Shown here: one piece after another, positions 1 to 11,464 of the stretch | How the letters are laid out: every line of letters begins with the position of its first letter | Position numbering within the stretch: the stretch's first letter is position 1 | From: Oreohelix idahoensis | Lineage: Eukaryota; Mollusca; Gastropoda; Stylommatophora; Oreohelicidae | DNA: 64,000 nucleotides | Reading direction: 5' to 3' | Assembly (NCBI GenBank): GCA_024509875.1 | Contig: JAMPIV010012161.1 | Coordinates: 26,138 to 90,137 of the forward strand | Position numbers and translations under genes: made by a program | The notes under the pieces: model-generated | What the model saw: only the letters and a program-made list of their open reading frames with translations | Told to the model about the DNA's origin: nothing | Database searches by the model: none

Positions 1-330
1 GATAATGTTTATCATGATTATGATGATAATAATTTTGTTGACCATGATGATGATAATGTTGATCGTGACGATGATAACGATCATGTTGATGATTATGATG
101 ATCATGATGATGATCACGATGATGATGGTGATGTTGATGATCATGATCACTATGATGATGATCATCATGACGATGATAATGATAATGAAGACATTGATGA
201 TGATGATGATGATGATGATGACGTTGGTGATCATGATAATGATGACCATAATGATGGTGATGATGATGGCATTGATCATGGTGATGATGACCATGATGAT
301 GATGATGATAATGATGATGTTGATCGCCTC
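1..330. repeat. Imperfect GAT/ATG trinucleotide microsatellite
   Basis: The first 330 bases consist almost only of GAT, GAC, AAT and CAT triplets. It gives a long methionine/isoleucine reading frame that is an artefact of composition, not a protein gene. Confidence 0.9.
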
Positions 331-825
331 TGATGGCCCAACTCTTTATCAATAAAACAGATAACCCGTCTGGGGAGATCATGGTGCGAAAAGTATTAGT
401 CAGGAAATAAGTTCACAGATGTGTTTGTCAGTTTGGACAAATGCGATCTGAAGAATAACTGCCATATTTGAAAGAGTTCACGAATTTAAATTTTAAAATT
501 GATATTTTAAAACACGCGGGGGATAGTAATGATTTAACACCCCGACCCACATAGTTCTAAAGAGACAGGATTGGTCTAAATCGAGAGCTTGAAATAAACT
601 TTAGTTCTCATTGGCAAGTTTGTATAAAATACCATATGGGACTTGGACTGAGAAATAGAAATATAATCTAGCGAAGTCAGAGACACAATTCAGGCTGCAT
701 TTTCAAACGTCAAGTAACAACTCCCAGTAGCCAGAAAGAAGGATCGGAATATTCCAATAATTAAAAGTGACAGATCGAAGTATTTGGGCGTCTTTATAAT
801 TTAAAAGAGAACCCGCAATTTTAAA
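331..825. other. AT-rich stretch, nothing recognised
   Basis: No long frame, repeat or known element end was seen between the microsatellite and the Tc1 element. Confidence 0.5.
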
Positions 826-1183
826 TATACTACTCGTCAAAAGTCAAGGGCCACCCTATTATTTTAAATACACTTTTATATAAGCGCATAGAATGATTAA
901 ATGAAGGAAGTTTTTAGTAAAAATGGGTGCAATATCTTCCCCTGACAGTCCTCTAAGCACGCTAAGCATAAACACAACTCACCGACAACCATGGTGATTA
1001 CGTGCAATTTGGTTTGCTGACCATAAATTCACATTTTTAATCTGTTGTTTCAAACTTCCGTACAACCAAACAGGTGAAGTAATCGTGCTGATTGACATTC
1101 CACGTGCAATGGCGACTTTTCGTGAACTCTTAATTTGTTTTACAATCAGCAGACTTAGGGTAGTTTCATCACTTGCAAAAACC

Positions 1184-3013
1184 ATGCCACCGAGAAGAAG
1201 TCTTGACACCAGTGGCGGCTTTCTTTATTGAGCTGTTGAGCTGCAGCACCCCCTGTAAAAAAAAGGACTGCACACTGTCTCTACTACATTATAATACATA
1301 ATCCGGACAGACCAAAAAATACAGAAAATTGAGGTTACACCGGAAGGGTTAAATACGAGACAAACAAAAAAATTATCCATCACCGTATTGTGGAAGTGCT
1401 GCAAACGATGACAGTTCAAGTGACCTTGACCTCTTATACGCGAATGCTTGTTATACACTATTTACATTGATTTGACAAATGTGATGCCACTTTCTCATAT
1501 CGGCGGTTTTTCATATTATTTAGAATTGAAAACAATATCTATCCTAATTATAACCCATCAGAGGTTGAACGGGATATCTTTTTTTTTTCATTAATTTAAA
1601 TAAATAAAAAATTGTTATACACACAGCAAGAGGCCAGCTGCGATTGGGTTGAATTTATTTAACTAGAGCTGCAACGGAACACAGCTCAGGTGCAATAACT
1701 CTAATTAAAGGGAAGTTACAATGAAAATTTTAAACACGAGAAATACCAGCATACATGTCTGTGTAACCTGGTTTGAGACTCGGGAAGCTGCTTCGACTGA
1801 CAAGGATTACTCCTAGTTGCAGTAAACTTTAAAAATAACTTTTCAGAACTTCTTGACAGATTTTAGATGAGATAAGACACTAATCATTTGTGTCTGGGTT
1901 GATATTTGACATGGTGGTCACAATTTGTGAGTGTTATGTATAGTATTTTAAATGAATGAACAGTGCAGCACCCCCAATGACAACCCCCTGGAACCGCCAC
2001 TGCTTGACACCTTACAAAGAATGAGGGCTATAGCGTGGGTTGAAAGTGGTTTATATGTCCGTGAGGTTGCTAGACGGCTTGCAGTGTCACACTCTACTAT
2101 CCAAAGAATTTTGGACAGATTTCAGGCCACATGAAGTGTGGAGGATCACCACCGGCCAGGTCGCCCTAGATGCACCAATAGACATGATGACCGGTATCTC
2201 TTGTTGTCAGCCCTGCGCCATCGAACAGTGACTTGTTCCACTCTAAGATGTCAGCTGCGACAAACTGTAAACGTTAATGTCAGTCAAAGTGCCATTCGCA
2301 GACCTTTACATGAATTTGGACTGGCTGCTCGACGTGCTGCAATCACAATCCCTCTTACTCCTGCTCATCGCAGAGCCCGTGTTGCTTGGTGTCAGGAGCA
2401 CATCCGATGGACAAGGCAACAATGGAGTCAAGTTCTCTTCACTGATGAATCTCGCTTCACTGTGTCATTCAATGATGGCAGGATTCGAATTTGGAGACGA
2501 CCAGGAGAGCGATTTACTGATGACACAATTCGAGAGGTGGATCGCTATGGTAGGGGTTCTGTCATGGCCTGGGGAGGCTTCTACAGTCACGGCAGGACCC
2601 CACTCTACATCATCCAAGGCAACTTGACCGGCCCAAGATACCAGAACGAAATCTTGAGACCAATTGTTCAGCCTGCTCTGGAGGCCATAGGTGGTAATGC
2701 CATCCTCCAAGATGATAACGCTCGACCCCATCGAGCTCGTGTGGTGAATGAGTTTATTCAGCAACATGGGATCATTAGGATGTCGTGGCCAGCTCATTCA
2801 CCCGACCTTTCTCCGATTGAGCACCCATGGGATGTCCTTGGTCGAAGATTGTCAACAAATCACCCCCTGCCAATGGATGTTGCACAGCTGACTGCATTTC
2901 TGCTTCAGGAATGGCAAGCTGTTCCTCAGGATACTCTTAGGACCCTTGTGGACTCGATGCGTCTACGCTGTCTTGAATGCCTTGCTGCAAACGGTGGTCA
3001 TACCCGATTTTGA
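1184..3013 (+). pseudogene. Tc1-family transposase, split by insertion and one nonsense codon
   Basis: The gene encodes a cut-and-paste transposase that binds its element's inverted repeats and inserts at TA. The start ATG at 1184 encodes MPPRRSLDT; the frame is cut at 1210 by the hAT-like insertion and resumes at 2003, giving about 342 codons, the family length. The N-terminus has a helix-turn-helix (REVARRLAVSHSTIQRIL). The DDE residues are visible: Asp in FTDESRF (codon 2444-2446), Asp in QDDNARPH (2714-2716) and Glu in SPIEHPWD (2819-2821), exactly 34 residues apart, hence DD34E. Besides the insertion I see one in-frame TGA at 2132-2134, where relatives have glycine (FQATG). An apparent ATG at 1952 lies in the inserted element and would be a chimeric start. 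Ends at TGA 3011-3013. Confidence 0.93.
1210..2002. mobile_element. Non-autonomous hAT-like element inside Tc1 transposase gene
   Basis: The insertion begins CAGTGGCGG and ends CCGCCACTG, and further complementarity continues inward (GTGCTGCA near both ends). It is flanked by the perfect 8-bp duplication CTTGACAC (1202-1209 and 2003-2010). Short CAGTGGCGG termini plus 8-bp duplications are characteristic of the hAT superfamily. No transposase frame is present in its 793 bp, so it would depend on a transposase made elsewhere. Confidence 0.9.
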
Positions 3014-3240
3014 AATGTCTATTTGTCCAATATCTATTGCGTGACTTTTGAAAAGGTAGGTGTCACACTTCACAGCTTCATTGCGTTTGAATGTGTTGTT
3101 TCCATTTCTTTACGTGACATGTCAATTTGGTATTCAATAAATGCCGTTTTGACGGATACCAATTACGTTTATATCAGATTTGTTTTATGGTTTTAACCAA
3201 GGTTTTTCTAAGTGGCCCTTGACTTTTGACGAGTAGTATA

Positions 3241-4281
3241 CATAGACTGAAAACTTAAGAAATCAGGAACACAAGTCATAAGAGGGATTCTGACACTACC
3301 CCTGACCGAGTGTTCGAAGCATCAAATCAAAGTTGCTGTGTCCATTCTACTGTGCCAGGAGATTGTATATCCCATTTGGGATAAGCTGTGAACATATATT
3401 TTACAAAGTGAATGTGACATATTACTTGCTAAGTGGTTATACAATTAATACGAGGCTGGAAACCTCAACATATGAAAATAGTATATTCATAAACCCCTAC
3501 AGCAAGCGCTGGTGATTGCTTCTTGCTAGTTGTACAGAAAACCGACAGCAGAGGTGGCTCCAGACTCCGAGTCTTACAGTGAGTAAGTGAGTGATGATTA
3601 CATCACATGTGCACAGTGCGTACAGCATCATTTTGTGAGAATATGTAACTTGATAATGTTAAATCCGGCAAGTCAATGCACTCGCGCTGTCCAGACATGT
3701 TTTCCTCATTTAAGTAACCGCATGAATAACTTTGATTTCTAAGCATATTCCCTGAGTTATCCTATATATACTCAGGGAGAATAATTATTCAGAGAGGCTA
3801 ACATTGGTGGGTGAACAGCGAGACAATGCGCCTGTTAATCTGCAGTCCACAAATGTACTTAGCAGACGCATTTGTTCTTTTATTTTTCCTAAAGTTCGTG
3901 GTACGAGACTATAATACTGTTCATGGTACGAAGTTACACTTACAAGAGACCAGTCTGAAGTAAGAGTCTCCGCAATCTTGTGATTCAAAGCTGGGGTCGA
4001 CATCAACTACCTACAGGGGACACGTTGTGAAGACACCCACATTGACATAAGGAGTGAAGTTCATCTAGACGCATCTAGAGAGGAGTCCTCATCACATAAG
4101 ACCTGACAACGACCCTTTACAGTACTCAGATAGTTAAGTTTTTTGTAACAATCTCAAGCAACGGACAATAATCATCAGTCCCCAATTAAGCCTCAGTGAA
4201 GACAATTTAAAAAACCCCTAAAGTCACTTTCATCCATATTTATTTAAATTTGTTAAAGACTAATTGATTATTACATTTCTT
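3241..4281. other. No gene recognised
   Basis: Short frames only. A small hairpin (TCCCTGAGT ... ACTCAGGGA) sits near 3748-3780. Nothing else was recognised. Confidence 0.4.
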
Positions 4282-5040
4282 GGTTCTTGTTTGTTAATTC
4301 ACCGCTAAAATCAAATTGTGGAAATTTATTACCCAAACTGAGAACCGTACTTTTTATTGACTGAAAAAGGTTGATTTCACATTGGGATTTGGGAGGGCAA
4401 GTTAAAAAAAAAAAAGTTCCTCGTGCATTCATAGTTGACACGCTTACGACAGACCCGCCCTCAAACCCCCCCCCCCTCCCCCCCCCCATCCTTTCCCGTA
4501 TTTTAAGTTTATAAACCAATAAAACGGTATTGAATCAGTTCTACAAGTTAACGGTACACAGGAAACAAAGGAAGTCGCTGCCGTTGACTTCTCTAACTCA
4601 AAATCAGAGTCAGGTACCCATTAATAAGCTGGTTAGACTGATGCGTGACACTACCAAGCTTTGAACCTGAAACCCGGTAACTTATTGCGGTAGTGGAGTG
4701 TTAGAGACTTCACCATACTAGGTCCAGCATCGAGAGGTGGGGAGACCAGTTTCCTTCCTCGCTGTCTTTTCCTTCCCTAACTCAAAGTTAAGTACCCATT
4801 TATAGCTAGGTAGGCCCCACCTCTCGATGCTGGACCTAGTATAGTGAAGTCTCTAACACTCCACTACCGCAATAAGTTTCCGGGTTTCGGGTTCAAAGCT
4901 CGGTAGTGTCACGCATCAGTCTAACCAGCTGTAAATGGGTACCTGACTCTGATCTTGAGTTAGAGAAGGCAACGGCAGCGAGGAAGGGAACAGGTGTCAC
5001 GCATCAGTCTAACCAGCTGTAAATGGGTACCTGACTCTGA
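4282..5040. mobile_element. Truncated copy of the foldback element
   Basis: It starts GGTTCTTGTTTGTTAATTCA and matches the left arm of the element at 36237-37540, including the stretch ACCGTACTTTTT...GACTGAAAAAGG and the poly-A and poly-C tracts. The middle (about 4710-4870) is an inverted repeat around CTAGGTCCAGCATCGAGAGG. The right end stops within the tandem-repeat arm; no matching right terminus or target duplication was found. Confidence 0.75.
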
Positions 5041-5229
5041 TAGGGACTTGAAAGCTGATGATGATTATGATGACTTGCAATTCCCTAGACTTAAGGGTCT
5101 TTTATATTTAGACATGCGCCCTAATATAACCGACTAGGTTGAACGGGACGTGCCTCACCAAAACGAGACAAAAGTGTTAAAAAATAAAATTCGAGTAAGT
5201 TGTATTTTTTCCGGATTACAAAAAAAAAC

Positions 5230-5527
5230 ACGGTCCTATTCAGGGCCCACAAAACCCACAAAACTGCACCTACCACGGTCCTATTCAGGGCCCACAAAAC
5301 CCACAAAACTGCACCTACCATGGTCCTATTCAGGGCCCACCAAACCCACAAAACTGCACCTACCACGGTCCTATTCAGGGCCCACAAAACCCAAAAAACT
5401 GCACCTACCACGGTCCTATTCAGTGCCCACAAAACCCACAAAACTGTACCTACCACGGTCCTTTTCAGGGCCCACAAAACTGCACCACCGTCCTGTTTAG
5501 GGCCCACAAAACCAACAAAACTGTACC
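5230..5527. repeat. 45-bp minisatellite, about 6.5 copies
   Basis: The tandem unit begins ACGGTCCTATTCAGGGCCCA and ends ACTGCACCTACC, 45 bp long. The last copies are shortened and diverged. Since 45 is a multiple of three, long frames stay open on both strands with 15-residue periodic peptides; nothing else suggests they are translated. Confidence 0.92.
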
Positions 5528-5648
5528 CTGGCAAGAAAGCCTTTATTTGTTTTCACCGCTGGGTGTGGAGGGCTGGGTGGACAGAGCTGGGTGGGGAGTT
5601 GGTCCCCTCCCTCGCTATGCACTGATCCTTGTCAAATATTTACCTAAT

Positions 5649-5720
5649 CAGAGCCGGATTAACGTGTAGCAAAAGTAGCATATGCTACGAGCCCCTTTCT
5701 TTTAGGGCCCCGCGCCAATA
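5649..5720. mobile_element. Possible hAT terminus, single end
   Basis: CAGAGCCGGATTAACG followed by a short imperfect stem (GTAGC AAAAGTAGCATAT GCTAC) and GGGCCCC resembles hAT ends. No complementary end or 8-bp duplication was found, so this is a fragment at best. Confidence 0.35.
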
Positions 5721-5924
5721 AATATGTACATCATTTTTTGGTCATGTTCTAATACGAGCGTTAAACCAATGATCTTGTAAGGTATGCCATCTTTAGCGCC
5801 TTTTCATTTGATGTCACGAAATTGTGAGAGAAAGAGCATAACAGGGTGACTTAGTGTGACTCTTTATTACTTTTATCTTAACTGTTTGCGGACAGAAGCA
5901 GTCATTTTCTTTGGATTTGTTGAA

Positions 5925-6205
5925 AGCCTGTACACCTTCTTCTGGTTCCATTCTAGTCCTCATTCCTTCAGAAATTGTCTAACGTTGTCCTCCCAGAGGA
6001 CTCTGGGTCGCCCTGGAGGTCTGAATCCCTGGCTCTTAGTTTCCCATATTTGTCGTGGTGGTCCATCTTCTCCCTTTCTGCAGACATGGCCAAACCATCT
6101 TAGCTTGGACTGTTCTATTTGAGTCTGCAGTTGGCTGGGTTTGTTTGCCATGACGTATCGTCTGGTTGCGGACCAGTTAACAAGTCTAAACTTATTAACG
6201 TACAT
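5925..6205 (-). pseudogene. RTE-like LINE, C-terminal fragment
   Basis: The minus-strand translation from 6205 has LRWFGHVCRKGEDGPPRQIW followed by RPPGRPRVLWEDNVRQFLKE, the conserved tail that follows the reverse transcriptase in this LINE group. Nearly the same peptide is encoded at 14095-14320, 15690-15925 and 20640-20880. The catalytic domains are absent. It marks a 5'-truncated insertion whose 3' end lies near 5925. Confidence 0.75.
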
Positions 6206-7440
6206 TACTTCCCTATGTTTTAAAATATTAACAATTTCTTTTTAGTAATAAGAAGAAGAATTTAGCTGCGTCATTAACCCCAGGGACTTTTATATAGACA
6301 TAGGAGAGTGGAAGAAATCCGGCGTGAAACTGAAATTAATTGCTTGAAAAATTACTTTTTTGTGCATGACTGTCTGTTATCATCACGCTTAATTGCAACT
6401 CTCTTAAACGGTATAACGGAAATGAATTGTAATGTAAAAGTTCCGTAATTGAAACTTTCATCCAGCGACAGGAAACAAACTTTTGTTTTTCACGTGTCGG
6501 GACTCATTTTTCCAATACATCGATGTTTCTGCCTTATTTTTGAACGAATCATTCCAGACAGATTTTTATTTTTTAGCGAACATATCCAGACAAATAGCTT
6601 TCACGCTGGCACTCCGTCTAGGAGTAAATCCACACAAATTAGCTTCCATATCCGTCCATGAAGGTACACAAACAAACAAACAAGACACTCACGGAACATT
6701 TCGCGTGCTATCAGCAGCTTTATCAGATTGACCTCAGTGACAGATACATGCATCAAAAACATTAAAAACATATGAAGATAATGACTAGACACGTTTTCCT
6801 TTGAAACAAGATACATCGTAGTATTGAGAAGTCCATGTTCGTTCATTTAAGCGATAAATGTTCTTATCGGACTTCCTTTAATGTCAGTAATTTGGTTCCT
6901 TGTAAAAGTAATGCTTCCATGTCAGTATTTGCATGTATTCATGCAACACGTCACGTATTTTTGTCACGCGCATTAAAATATATAAATTTGGTTCGTAGTT
7001 TCATTAACCAAGAAAATGTTTAGACATAAACTAAGATAGATCTCGTAATGACCCATTATAAATTATTGTCATGTGACAATATCAATACTTGAAACTATGT
7101 AAGGATGATTAACTGTTGCACTCTAAAGACAGTTTTTGTATAATTTAGCGCTTTGTCAGTTATCATTTGGTTGCTTTGAAGTGTTTGTTGCTGCGACGGA
7201 CCCTACCTTCAACCTAGACATAAATCCTTAAGTTATAACAGAGCGCGTATGCCAGTCAAAAATAATAGGAAGAAGAAGAAAGAAAAAGAAATGTGAAATC
7301 TAGTGCACAATTGACAAATACTAAGCCATGAAAATGGCTACTAGTATCTGCCAGCTAGCATGATGCAGCCCTGATATAGGTTAGTCCTGAATGAACCAGC
7401 TAGAAGAATTTCTCGGACAGCCATGATGATTCACTGCTAA
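6206..7440. other. No gene recognised
   Basis: AT-rich sequence with short frames only. A GAAGAAGAAGAAAGAAAAAG run near 7268-7292 resembles the (GAA)n tails of RTE-like elements elsewhere in the window, but no coding remnant was found beside it. Confidence 0.4.
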
Positions 7441-7599
7441 TTTATGTTGCGTTAATTTTTTTTTTATATAGCAGCATTGCCCCGTTTTAGTGACGTGTTT
7501 TATGTTTTACATGATGAGATTGCCAACCACATGCGCATCACAACATCAATTGCCTTGTACGACATGCCTGATGCTGCAGTAGTCTTTTGTTTTCTCTGT

Positions 7600-7656
7600 C
7601 ATATATTTCTATTTCTTTACCCTGATGAAATAAAGATTTCGTTCGTTCGTTTGTAC
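7600..7656 (+). mobile_element. Retroposon 3' end with (TTCG)n tail, copy 1
   Basis: TTCTTTACCCTGATGAAATA precedes AAGATTTCG(TTCG)n. The same end occurs near 9205 and 9890. An AATAAA signal followed by a short tandem tail is typical of LINE/SINE 3' termini. Confidence 0.55.
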
Positions 7657-7660
7657 CCCC

Positions 7661-8235
7661 TCCCCCCGAACTACACGGGGCATTATTTACAGATGCTTAT
7701 ACAAATTTACTAATACCCCACACAACAAAGATGATTTGCATACAATAATAAAACTGTACGACGCTTAATATAGCTAGCATCTTTATTGCGCCAAATTTGC
7801 AAGTATATTTTAAATAATAAATTTAAAAAAAACATATAGTAAAGAGTAAAAAAATATACAACATATTTAATTATTTTTTTTTTTTTGGCCGTCTGATTGT
7901 TTCCCGTTAACAAAGGATAAATTACGTCCCTTAAAAAAATCCAACATAATTTTTTTGTATCCCCCTTCGACAGGGAAGAAGATAAATTACATCCTTTGAA
8001 AAAAAAGCCAATATTTTTTTTTTCCAAAACTTTACAAAAATAGGTAAAATAGCTTCATTCAGAATCAACAAAATGAGTGTTCTCCAGTCTTTTAACTGTA
8101 CTGTACATGCTGGAGAATTAAAACGTTTGCTTCAGCTCTTTTCCCGTCATTATTTTGACGGGTATATTTTACTAGTTCTATAATATTTTGCTAGGAGCAT
8201 TTACATGGGACACACCAGGATGTCTTGAATGACGG
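7661..8235. other. AT-rich, homopolymer-rich stretch
   Basis: Many A and T runs (7800-8035) with a partly repeated segment (AAATTACGTCCCTTAAAAAA near 7918 and AAATTACATCCTTTGAAAAA near 7983). No gene recognised. Confidence 0.4.
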
Positions 8236-8239
8236 CAAT

Positions 8240-8420
8240 GCACAAAGTTCTTCTTTGGACATGATATGAGAAGAGGAAAGCTGGCATATATTATCGCAAC
8301 ATGAACGATTGAAGGAAACGGAGATGGAAGACAAAATGAAGATATTGGACAGTTTGATATCGTGGCATGGAAAGAGGTCAACAACAGAATTGATAACTGC
8401 TTTGGTTACAGGATTTTGTC
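8240..8420 (+). pseudogene. LINE C-terminal remnant (weak)
   Basis: The plus-strand reading around 8310-8420 gives LDSLISWHGKRSTTELIT, reminiscent of the region after the reverse transcriptase in RTE/CR1-like LINEs, with a possible upstream GHDMRRGKLAYII in another frame. It is short, frameshifted and without catalytic residues. Confidence 0.4.
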
Positions 8421-8951
8421 ATTATCACACAAAGCAAGCTGACATGGCACGATTAAATAGACTTTTTGAGCGAAGTGTTGCGTAATAATAACAAGAATTA
8501 TATAATTTAATTGTTTCTGTTAATTGATAGATCACCAGAGATTATAATATAACAAGAAAACTTAAGGTGAGAGAAAAGTTGCAGTAACGCTAAATACATT
8601 TCACAAATTCTGATCAATTCCTACAGCTGACGTGCAAAGTTTGTGATATAAGCTAAATCGTAGTGCAGAGGCGGCTCGTTATTGAGGGATAGTGGGGTCA
8701 AAAACCTGCTTTTCATATTTTAATTGTGACATCTACAAGTTTCAGTAAATAGCTTCTAACCGCTATATGTTTTTTGTTGAATTTACCTCTCTCTCTCATT
8801 CAAAAGACATCTGCATTCACATGTCATGAAATCTTGTACATACATTTAACAACAATTCTGTTTCAGTTATTTCAACGTTTCCATGAGCATTTAACTGTCA
8901 TTGTAATATTTTCAATTTTAAATTGAATTTTTAATATTAAGTAGCTTTATT

Positions 8952-8953
<2 letters not shown>
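8421..8953. other. No gene recognised
   Basis: AT-rich sequence before the CT repeat; nothing supported. Confidence 0.4.

Positions 8954-9032
<79 letters not shown>
8954..9032. repeat. (CT)n microsatellite
   Basis: About 39 uninterrupted CT units. Confidence 0.98.
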
Positions 9033-9036
<4 letters not shown>

Positions 9037-9204
9037 CTTTCTCTATGTGTGTGAATGACTATGAGTAAATGTACTTGTGTATGCTCAGTTTCTGATTGTG
9101 ATGATAATATTAATTAATCCTGTCTGAAGTTGTTAATATTTTAATTTTAATTTGTAAAACACTGAAAATTGTATTGCAGGGCACGAATGTAAAAAGGTAA
9201 TTAT

Positions 9205-9251
9205 GCCTATTTCTTTACCCTGATGAAAAAAAGATTTCGTTCGTTCGTTCG

Positions 9252-9290
<39 letters not shown>
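9205..9290 (+). mobile_element. Retroposon 3' end with (TTCG)n(CT)n tail, copy 2
   Basis: TTCTTTACCCTGATGAAAAA is followed by AAGATTTCG, four TTCG units and a (CT)n run. It is the same terminus as at 7600 and 9890. Confidence 0.55.
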
Positions 9291-9293
<3 letters not shown>

Positions 9294-9884
9294 ATTCTTT
9301 TAACAAAGCACTTTTCAAACACTTCCTAAACACTGATTATCTACCCCCATAGAAACAGTATTTGCCTGTCAACATCTCATCCATAGGTCAACATTTCTTT
9401 TCCTCTTCCGCTCATTTTTGTGTGTGAATAATTTGTTTTATATCCATGTAATATCATTATTATATTCACTTTAAAATATTATTATATAATGTAATGTATG
9501 TGTGAATGTACCCACATAATACTGTACTTTAGAAATGTGAGTCGTGAGAATGTACCCGCATACCAAAAATACAGATTAATTGTAGACGGATTGACCGCAT
9601 GAGTGAGTGTCGGTATACAGAATTTATTTATTTTTATTTATTGTTTTATTTATTTTATTTTATTATTACTTTTTTCCCCCATTTACTAGCTTGTTTGTTT
9701 CAAAAAAAAAAACCCGACTCATTTTTTTATTATTATGCTTGCATACTGTAAATGAATGCTGTTATGGTAACTTTATAATGTTGCATGCCTTTAAATTAAT
9801 GCTTAAAGCATCATGTGGGAATGAAAGGATATAGTATGCAAGATTAATGAGAGTGGAAGGGCAGAATGTTAGATGGGCCTGCGC
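9291..9884. other. No gene recognised
   Basis: AT-rich sequence with TTTAT-rich runs at 9620-9680; short frames only. Confidence 0.4.
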
Positions 9885-9960
9885 GCCCAATTCTTTACCC
9901 TTCGAAAATAAAGTTCGTTCGTTCGTTCGTTCGTTCTCTCTCTCTCTCTCTCTCTCTGTG
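9885..9960 (+). mobile_element. Retroposon 3' end with (TTCG)n(CT)n tail, copy 3
   Basis: AATTCTTTACCCTTCGAAAA precedes TAAAG, (TTCG)n and (CT)n. It is the third copy of this terminus within 2.4 kb, which suggests repeated retroposition of one family. Confidence 0.55.
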
Positions 9961-10469
9961 TATCTGCCTCTGTCTCTATCTTTCTCTCTCTCGCTCTCTC
10001 ACCCCTTCTGTCGATGCTACTACCTCCCATTACCACTTCCTTACTGGCATGCTTGTTCTATCGATTCTTTGTGAGCTCGGGGATGACTGGGTGCCATCCC
10101 CTAGACTGCAAAACAGCTATGTATGAGACGTAGTTTACGTTTTGCAAATCTAGACGTCACAGCGCCTGTAAATATGCGTAAATGCTTATGCGCTGAATAT
10201 TCCGACCCGGATAATTCTGGCTGCTCCAAGATATCTAGAATTGTCTATTCTTAGCACTAGAGGCTGGTACTATCGTATTCAGATCAACAACCAAACTGCT
10301 TTACCAATCAACATATTCAAGACATCTGAATAAAAAATGTATGAAAACGTACTTAAGGAATACGATAAGCAAAGAGTGACTTAAAGATCTGTTGATACCA
10401 CCGATAGAGAACAAACTAATAAGATCCATCACAAATTTACACTCTAAAGCATGGTTTCTTATAGTTCCT

Positions 10470-10592
10470 GCACCTCTTTACAGCATCATAAGAAGCCTCG
10501 CACCACTTTAAAGAATCTTAAGAAGCCTCGCACCCCTTTAAAGAATCTTAAGAAGCCTCGTACCCCTTTACGGCATCTTAATAAGCACTGCT
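10470..10592. repeat. 30-bp tandem repeat, about 4 copies
   Basis: The unit AAGAAGCCTCGCACCCCTTT plus AAAGAATCTT repeats with slight divergence at both ends. It stays open in one frame (a Lys-Pro-Arg-Thr-rich peptide) only because the unit is a multiple of three. Confidence 0.85.
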
Positions 10593-10599
10593 CTAAAGT

Positions 10600-11464
10600 C
10601 CTCGAACTTTTTGCAAGATTGAAGAACGGAGTTTATTTACACGATGCAGTCAGATGCTGGAAATGAAAAGATACCTTTGTAACAGGTAATTAACTTCGAG
10701 TAACTATTAAGTTGTAATAAATTGGAATGTTTTAATTAGTCAACGTATAACAATTAAATATGCGTGTCATGTTAGTTTACTCTGGAGGATTAATAACCTG
10801 TAATGTGATGACTGAATGATATTGTTATCTTAACCTCTTGTTGTGGTGCATGCTCGCGCGCCCGCGTAGGAACATGTATAACTTTTAAAAAATGTATAAA
10901 TGTTCCCACCATCTAAAAATGCATTGCAGCCGCCACTGTATAAATGACTATTTTGTAATCTATTCTTTTCCATCTGTGTTGTATCTTTGACCAAGGCGGA
11001 AATAATCTATAAGTTATCTTCTTTCGTTAAGGTTCAGCACAACTAAGTCTCTTGATGTCTTATGCTTCACAAAGTGTAAACATCAACCTTCGTTACGACA
11101 TACGGATTCCATTGGATATTTCCAACAGCGTTACGGTATCTGAAGTGACAAGAGAATGGAAACTGGCGGGTTACAACAGATAATGCTTCTTTGTCTTGTT
11201 ATATTAGTTGCTGGTAGCTTTTCTCTGAAAAACTCACACAGTGTGCACGAGATCGATGTTTGGTTGGAAGTTAACAGGCTCGCGTGTGTCTTTCTTTGTC
11301 ATCGTTAATTTTCTTTGCGCTCTTTAAGATCATGGAGTCGCCAATGTAGCTGGTCCCTTCCAGGAACTCTGCACCAAGCATTTACACGCCCTTGCAGCGG
11401 TGGCCAAGGTGACCAGCTACAGTGCTTGCTCCATGCTCTGTAAGGAGCGCAAAGGAAAGAGAGG
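10600..11464. other. No gene recognised
   Basis: Short frames only. ATGGAGTCGCCAATGTAGCTGG (11331 onward) and the later CCAGCTACAGTGCTTGCTCCAT (about 11413) form an imperfect inverted repeat directly ahead of the 36-bp minisatellite. Confidence 0.35.

Larger units (their letters stand above)
828..3238 (+). mobile_element. Tc1 (DD34E) transposon A, interrupted
   Basis: The ends are perfect inverted repeats: the left end reads TACTACTCGTCAAAAGTCAA followed by GGGCCAC, and the right end (3210-3238) is its exact complement. TA lies on each side (826-827 and 3239-3240), the usual Tc1/mariner target duplication; because the ends are TATA, the boundary could be placed two bases inward. The total is 2411 bp, but removing the 793-bp insertion at 1210-2002 and one 8-bp duplication leaves about 1610 bp, the normal Tc1 size. 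The TIR resembles that of the deleted element at 15927-16505. Confidence 0.93.

Noticed and set aside
5..355. 116-codon Met/Ile-rich frame
   Set aside because: It is entirely within an ATG/GAT microsatellite; composition explains it.
5121..5625. Three overlapping frames on both strands
   Set aside because: They follow from a 45-bp tandem unit lacking stops; no other coding signs.
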